Assembly (NCBI GenBank): GCA_023101885.1
Contig: JALPQD010000053.1
Coordinates: 3,164,447-3,228,446 of the forward strand
Reading direction: 5' to 3'
Source of the DNA: Typhlomys cinereus
Taxonomy: Eukaryota; Chordata; Mammalia; Rodentia; Platacanthomyidae
Length of the DNA: 64,000 bases
The position numbers and the translations under genes are program-made. Positions 58,373-64,000 of this stretch are shown piece after piece. Within the stretch, counting starts at the first letter, position 1. Each line of letters starts with the position of its first letter. Below the pieces are notes generated by a model. That model ran no database searches. It was given only the letters and a program-made list of their open reading frames with translations, and was not told where the DNA came from.

Positions 58373-59644
58373 CCTCTGAGCAGGGACAGAGACCCTGGGC
58401 TGGGGTTAGATGTATAATGCCACTGCCAACCTTCTTCGAGGGACCTGGTCACCTTCAAAAAGCCCAGGTAAGCCCTCAGCAGAAGTGGAAACTGACCCCT
58501 TTTCCTCTCTAAGCTCCGACTCTTCAGAATTCCAGAATATATTAAACTCCAAACACAACGACAGTAGAAGCTACCACCAAGCTATTTAGGAAGAAAATAA
58601 TACCCTTCGTTATGAGAAGACTGTCCTAGCAGAAGCTATGTCAACATGAAATTTAATAGATTTTTTCTTGCTAACCTCTTTGAATTAGAGACATTTTCTT
58701 CCTAGAAGGGATGATGTAAGAGTTTCTGGTTTATTAAAAACAGACACATTCCCAAAGACAACGTCTGGGCATAAAGAATGTAGCTAGAAGTTCTTGGCAT
58801 CCTAACATGAGGGTAAGGCCTGACCGGGAACCAGGGTTCCTTGGGAAGCACTGAATGTAGTTGCTGCTCCTTGAATCTCACCATTTTCTGGGGCTCTGGC
58901 CTGCCATCCCTGCTAGACCAAGTAACACTATGCAGTGATCCTTCTCTTTTCCCAGGGATCTGTGTAGGAAGGAGCCCTGTAGTTACTGGAATAGCAGCCT
59001 GCTGACTGTCTGGGCAGGGCCCTTCTCCTGGGACTGACTCCCCTCCCCGCATGGTAGCCATGCGCCCTGAGATCAGTTACCCCGATACCATGAGACTGCT
59101 GCCGTTAATCGGGCCTGGCTCCTGACAGAGGTGGATGCTGGGCTTCTCAGACTTTCCCGGATCACATTTGATCCTGGAACAGAGACACTGACAAAACTCC
59201 TTTGCTCTAGCCTGACGTGTTTCTACAACATGGCATCTGGCTCACAAGGATGCCCACTAATGCCCTGGCCTGGGCGGGGAAACGCCATCATGCACAACTC
59301 TATGCTCTTTGGATTCAAGGTCCTAGGGTGGGTGCTTTCTTCACTTGGGGTTAAGTACTTGCCCTGGGTCTTCCCTTGAAACCTGAAGCTTTGAGATCTA
59401 GGTCTGCTGATCCAAACAACTTTCCGGACCTTGTGTGGAAACATGGGAGCTGGGAAATTGTCGTGTGTTTATGTCTTCGCTTAGCTCACTCGCTCTTCTG
59501 AGACCGTTATACTAGGAAGGCTTAGAAGCCAGGCTATCACATCACTGAGGGCGCCCTGAAGCTGGCTCTACAGCTTTATCTGCAACCAAACTTCTTACCT
59601 TTTGTAGAAACTATGTGCAACTTTCAGGTCCTTCAGGATCTACA

Positions 59645-59645
59645 T

Positions 59646-59695
<50 letters not shown>

Positions 59696-59700
59696 ACACA
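59645..59700 (+). repeat. (CA)n microsatellite
   Basis: About 55 bases of CA with two CGCA interruptions, downstream of DNAJB5. Confidence 0.95.
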
Positions 59701-59756
59701 AGACAGAGAGGAAAAAAACCCTTATGAACGTATAAAAACTGGGAAAGCGATGGAGT

Positions 59757-59858
59757 ATTTCAGCCTGGTCCTGGAATATGGGGTCTTTATTGGGTTTTCG
59801 CACTCGAACAAGTCCCTGCATATTTTATAGGAGTGTGTGTGCTATAATGACAGAACTA
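59757..59858 (+). pseudogene. Diverged duplicate of the DNAJB5 3' UTR end
   Basis: Aligns along its length with 58241-58346: both carry a ttcag-ctggtcctgg block, ggggtcttta, a caag(t/c)ccctg(c/a)at block, tttatag(g/t)ag and taatgacag in the same order. The copy lacks AATAAA. It could be a local duplication; no coding sequence of DNAJB5 is seen with it. Confidence 0.6.
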
Positions 59859-61084
59859 TAACAATCATTTGCTCATTTTGTATGGCAATAATGTGATTGT
59901 TAGACTTGACCATCCTGTATCTTGGACGTCTTTGGTCACTACAGTCACAATTACTCAGATAGCTGTTTAGCTTCTGCCCATCTCACAGTGCACTGGCTTT
60001 TGGGACATCGGACTGTGGCTTAGGATCTATAGTCTCCTTGACCCTCACTCTGGCCTCTTTGGCCTTTGAAGGAATCTCCAAATCTCCAATATTCTCCTAA
60101 AGAAGAAACTGAAAAGATGTTCCCCTCCGTAGTGAACATCTGCAGACCCTCCCTCCTCTGTCTTCTGCTTGTGAGCACTACTTCGTGACCTCAGTCTGTT
60201 GGAATGCAGTTCCACTCTCATTTCTTGGGTCATGTCCTGTTGCTGTGTGACTTGGGTAACTCTGGACTGTCCCCCTCCCCACACATATAGTTTATCTATG
60301 ATAACAGTACAGAAGTCAAAAAGGTTGTCTGCTTTCTTTCTTGGACTGAGGGTCTTTCATGAGCCCATGATTAGTAAATATAACTCCTTTGAGCTTTCTG
60401 TTCGCAGTTGAGGGGACAGATACTAGGAACCAAATCAGGGGCACGAAATCTGCCAGGCTATGTCCTTGAGCTACATCCTTGCCGTAGGACTGAAATTTTT
60501 AGAAGCTTTAGAAACTTACCAACAGGTTTATTTCAAGGAGATAAACAATATCCATTTAGCTATGTGAGTGGATGAAAAGGAAAGCTAGATTGTGGAATGT
60601 ATCACAGTTGGGGCCTCACCAGGTTTATTGGATTCAAAGATTTTTAAGAGCTGAGCCATACTTGAATCTTGTCATTTCTACTGCATGGTTAATGACTGAG
60701 GCAAGGAAGAAAAACTTCCAAGAGATATTGAGGCAGTGTTATGGAACTAGTGGGGATCCAAAATGGGACAAAGTACAACTGTCAACAACTGTAAGGTTTC
60801 TATTTTGACAGATTGCCCATTTTCATTCCCCAAGTAAACTCTGAGAGTGTTTTCCGATTGCTTCCAGCTTATGTATTCTCATGGTAAGTCATTTAATGAC
60901 CCATTATTCCATTACTCAGCAAGTTATTCTTGTCTGTTTCAGAAAACAAGTTCCCTGGACCTGAGTAACTCTGTAAATTTTTGCTACATTGCCTTTGATG
61001 CCTTTTCTTATGCTATGCCTCAGCCCCTTGTCTCTGTCATTCTCTAGCTGGAACTTTGCAGTGTTCTTCATGTGGAAGCTTCTT

Positions 61085-61374
61085 TTTTTTTTTTTTTTTG
61101 AAAAGGAACTTTTTTTTTTTTTTTTTTTATTCAATTGTGTGTTTATGTGTGTGTGTGTAGAACCATGGGCGAATTCGGGAACCACCATGGACGCCTCCAC
61201 CTCCTCCTCGTTTACTCTGTCCTGGGATTCACAGGCTCCGCCCTACCAGCACCAGAAACGCAGGCCGCCCCCCACCCCTTCTGCCTGGCGTCTATACGTG
61301 GGGGTCTAGGATCCGAACTCAGGATCCTCTGCCTGCAAGGCAGAGGCTTAACCCCTGAGCCACCTCTCCAGCCC
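61085..61374 (-). repeat. B2-superfamily SINE, young subfamily
   Basis: Complete copy in reverse (T-rich tail on the left, ccacctctccagcccc on the right). Flanked by the perfect 16-bp duplication catgtggaagcttctt (61069-61084 and 61375-61390). Confidence 0.9.
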
Positions 61375-62634
61375 CATGTGGAAGCTTCTTGAATAACAAC
61401 TTGGACCTTCCTTAGACCCCTCCTGCTGTAGTCCATAAGTACCTAGAAGCCGTAGCAATCTATGCTTGCTCCCTTGCTAAGAGGTACATTAGTTATTTTG
61501 GGCTATACTGGTATCGGAGACTCTTATGGGTTCAAGACAGAACCCCTGCAGGGGTTCTTTTGAAGATGGTACTCCAGCTGGTCCCAAATATTATTCCTAA
61601 ATTCTTTAGGAAGAATAGAATGTGGCAAGTGGACAGGGGAGACCTGGCTGATGAAAAAAGCTGGGAAATGAGGACTAAAGCTATAGCTCTGGTAGATCGT
61701 TGGCTTAACATGTTCAAGGCCCTCAGTCTTGCATATTTCTTCTCCAATGAAAATTATAAGACATGCAAATAAATAAAAATATACCCATGTATATATACTG
61801 GGGATGTGGGTGGGAAGGGATGAAGAAGCTCAGACTTTGGATTATTAGACAAAGACCATAAATCAGCTATAAAAATGTATTTACTGAAAAAGAACAGAAG
61901 GAAACTGTACTAAAAAACCTAAAAGAAAATGTGAAAACAATGCCTCACCATATCATATATTATCAGTAAAGAGAAGTTTTAAGTCATCCAATAGAAACTT
62001 TGGTGTTGAAAAGTACAGTATCTGAAATGAAAATTTTGATAGGAACACAAGCAGAATTGAGAAGACAGAACAACAAATGTAAAGACAGGTCAATTAAGCT
62101 GTTTACCTTGAAGAAAGCCTGTAAGATTTTTGAAACACCATCAAGCATAACAAGTAATGAAAGTTCCAGAAGGAGAGGAGAAAAGGGATAAAAATGTGCA
62201 AAGCCCTGGGTTTGATCCCTGTTCCAAGGAGAAATAGGAGGAGGAAGAGAAGGTTAAGGAGGAAGAGAAGGAGCAATGACTGAAAAATTCCCAATTTAAA
62301 TGGAAGAATTTATTAATCTGAACATCTCAAAAAGCTCAGTGCATGCTGAGTACGGAGCTCTATGGTAAAATGCTTGATGTGTGAGGCTATGGGTTTGATA
62401 TCAAGCACTGAGGGCAAATAAATGAACTGCAAATCAGCAAGGAGGATAAACAAAAAGATTCACGGTGAGACAGATCATGTCAAACTTCCCTAAGATTAAC
62501 AACTGATTTGCCATTTTAAGCCACACAGACCCAAAGTCAGTGATGACATATTCAAAGTGTTGGAGGGAAAATTCTACACCCAGAAAAACTACCTATCAGA
62601 AATGAAAGAGACGTGGGGGTTCTATAAGTTTCTC

Positions 62635-63020
62635 ATTGATGTAATAAGTGCCTAAACCAAACCACTTAGGGAAATGAAGGAGTTTATTGGTTCACAATTC
62701 CAAGTCATGGCTCATCATGTCAAGGATGATCATAATAGCATGAGGAGCTAAGGGAACTGGTCACAACACATCCAAAGTCAAAAACAAAGAAGGGGGAATC
62801 AATGCATGCATGCCAGCCCATGTCTTTACATATGTGCTCTACCTGCTAGGAAACATGCCACTCATAACTAAAGCAATTAAAGCAATTCCCATCAATTAAA
62901 GCAATTAAGACAATCTCCTATAGACTTATTCACAAGCTTTTCTTAACTAAATAATTCTTCATAAGTTTGCCTAGAGGGTCACCTTCTGGGTATAAGGTTG
63001 GCAACTGAGACTGTCACTGT
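62635..63020 (+). repeat. Unnamed interspersed repeat, copy 3
   Basis: Same order of landmarks as copies at 22560 and 24255: gggaactggtcacaac, ctaaataattcttcataag, tgcctagagggtcacc. The last 45 bases of the window (ttgctgtgagagagcac) may start a fourth. Confidence 0.45.
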
Positions 63021-63178
63021 GGTACATGCCAGTAATGGAGAGACCGAGGAAGAGAAAAATCACGAATTCAAAGCCAGCTTGAACTAGAAAGCAAATCTGA
63101 AGCCAATCTGTAAGACTATGCAGCTGCTTTTATTTGTTTTCAGTGCCCTACTGAAATGAGACATCTAAAACAAAAAAT

Positions 63179-63350
63179 GGGGCTGGTTAGATAGCTCAGG
63201 GGATCAAGTACCTGCTCACAAACTTGAGTTCAACCCCTGGAGCCCACAGAGTGGAAGGAAAGCTGCCTCTGACTTACACTCGTGCAAACGGCATGCGCAC
63301 GTACGCCTTCACCTTCTCTAATAAATAAATAAATAAAATTTTTTAAAAAT
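63179..63350 (+). repeat. tRNA-headed SINE (B2/B4 type)
   Basis: ggggctggttagatagctc, ctggagcccacagagtgg, then a (AAAT)n tail. Confidence 0.65.
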
Positions 63351-63367
63351 GAAAAGCACTAAAAAAG

Positions 63368-63635
63368 GAGTCTGGAGAAATGGCTCAGGAGTTAAGACTG
63401 TGCCTTACTAGCAAAAGGAGTTCTGATCTTAGATTCTACTTAAAAACACCAGGGAGAAATGGTACCTGCCTACGCTTTTGACCCAAGAAAGTGGAATCTG
63501 GGAAATCCCAGAGCCTAACAAAAGGAGGTAGAAACAATCCAGGATGATTCCTGAAGTCGCCCTTGGAACTCTACACACAGTGCCCTCTGATATACACAGA
63601 CACACAAACACACACAAACTAAATCATTTTTAAAA
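63368..63635 (+). repeat. B2-superfamily SINE, older subfamily
   Basis: Head tctggagaaatggctcagg, body tccaggatgattcctgaagtc, short CA tail. Confidence 0.8.
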
Positions 63636-63784
63636 AGGAAGAAAATCAATGCATTACCAAATAAAAGTTGAGAAATCCATCACTAGCAAATCAGTCCTAC
63701 AAAAATGCCTAAAGTGAATCCTTTGGACTGAAATAGAGGTAACTGGACAATAAATTAAATCTACCCAAAGTAATAAAGAAAACT

Positions 63785-63955
63785 GGGTTGGAGAGATAGC
63801 TCAGTGGGTAAAGGTGCTTGTAGCACTAGCCTAAAGAACTGAATTCAATCGCAGGAACCCACATAAAGGTGGATGGAGAAAACAAACACTCCTCTGAGAG
63901 AACAAAACTGTTCTCTGACCTACTCATGCACTGTGGCATGAACATACCTATAACG
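63785..63955 (+). repeat. tRNA-headed SINE (B2/B4 type)
   Basis: ggttggagagatagctcag, aaaggtgcttgtagcac, aggaacccacataaaggtgg, ctgacctactcatgcac. Confidence 0.6.
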
Positions 63956-64000
63956 GTTACTCTTAACTATTGCTGTGAGAGAGCACTCAAAGTCAATCAA

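Overview
The window is mammalian nuclear DNA from a rodent. It has exon-intron genes with GT/AG junctions, two CpG-island promoters, long (CA)n tracts, and many B1-, B4-, ID- and B2-superfamily SINEs together with L1 3' ends. The commonest SINE has a B2-like tRNA-derived head, but its body matches neither mouse nor rat B2, so I favour a myomorph rodent other than mouse or rat and cannot name the species. Order and orientation of the two genes match human 9p13.3 and mouse chromosome 4 (PHF24, then DNAJB5).

Layout. 1-10300: intergenic, repeat-packed, including a HAL1/L1-ORF1-like element broken by later insertions. 10560-11270: CpG island with a probable untranslated first exon of PHF24 ending at 11115. 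11116-28950: first PHF24 intron (inferred), mostly old repeats and microsatellites. 28955-38808: seven coding exons of PHF24 (+), together an intact 400-codon reading frame. 38809 to roughly 42.8-43.1 kb: probable long 3' UTR. 43-49 kb: intergenic, with RFX-like half-sites near 46.7 kb and pyrimidine-rich DNA near 48 kb. 49238-49762: DNAJB5 promoter with a perfect heat-shock element, five CCAAT boxes and GC boxes, then an untranslated exon 1. 50569-57197: DNAJB5 coding exons (+), which can encode 348-, 382- and 420-residue forms. The poly(A) signal is at 58350. 58375-64000: intergenic, with a diverged copy of the end of the DNAJB5 3' UTR near 59.8 kb.

The two genes are independent units in the same orientation. 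PHF24 (GINIP) is a neuronal PHD/EF-hand-like protein that binds active G-alpha-i. DNAJB5 (Hsc40) is a class B J-domain co-chaperone of HSP70, known also for redox control of HDAC4. I found no operon-like, CRISPR, phage or other new protein system. The most notable points are the DNAJB5 promoter architecture, the alternative DNAJB5 N-terminus, the duplicated 3' UTR segment, and the nested or tandem SINE and L1 insertions with readable target-site duplications.
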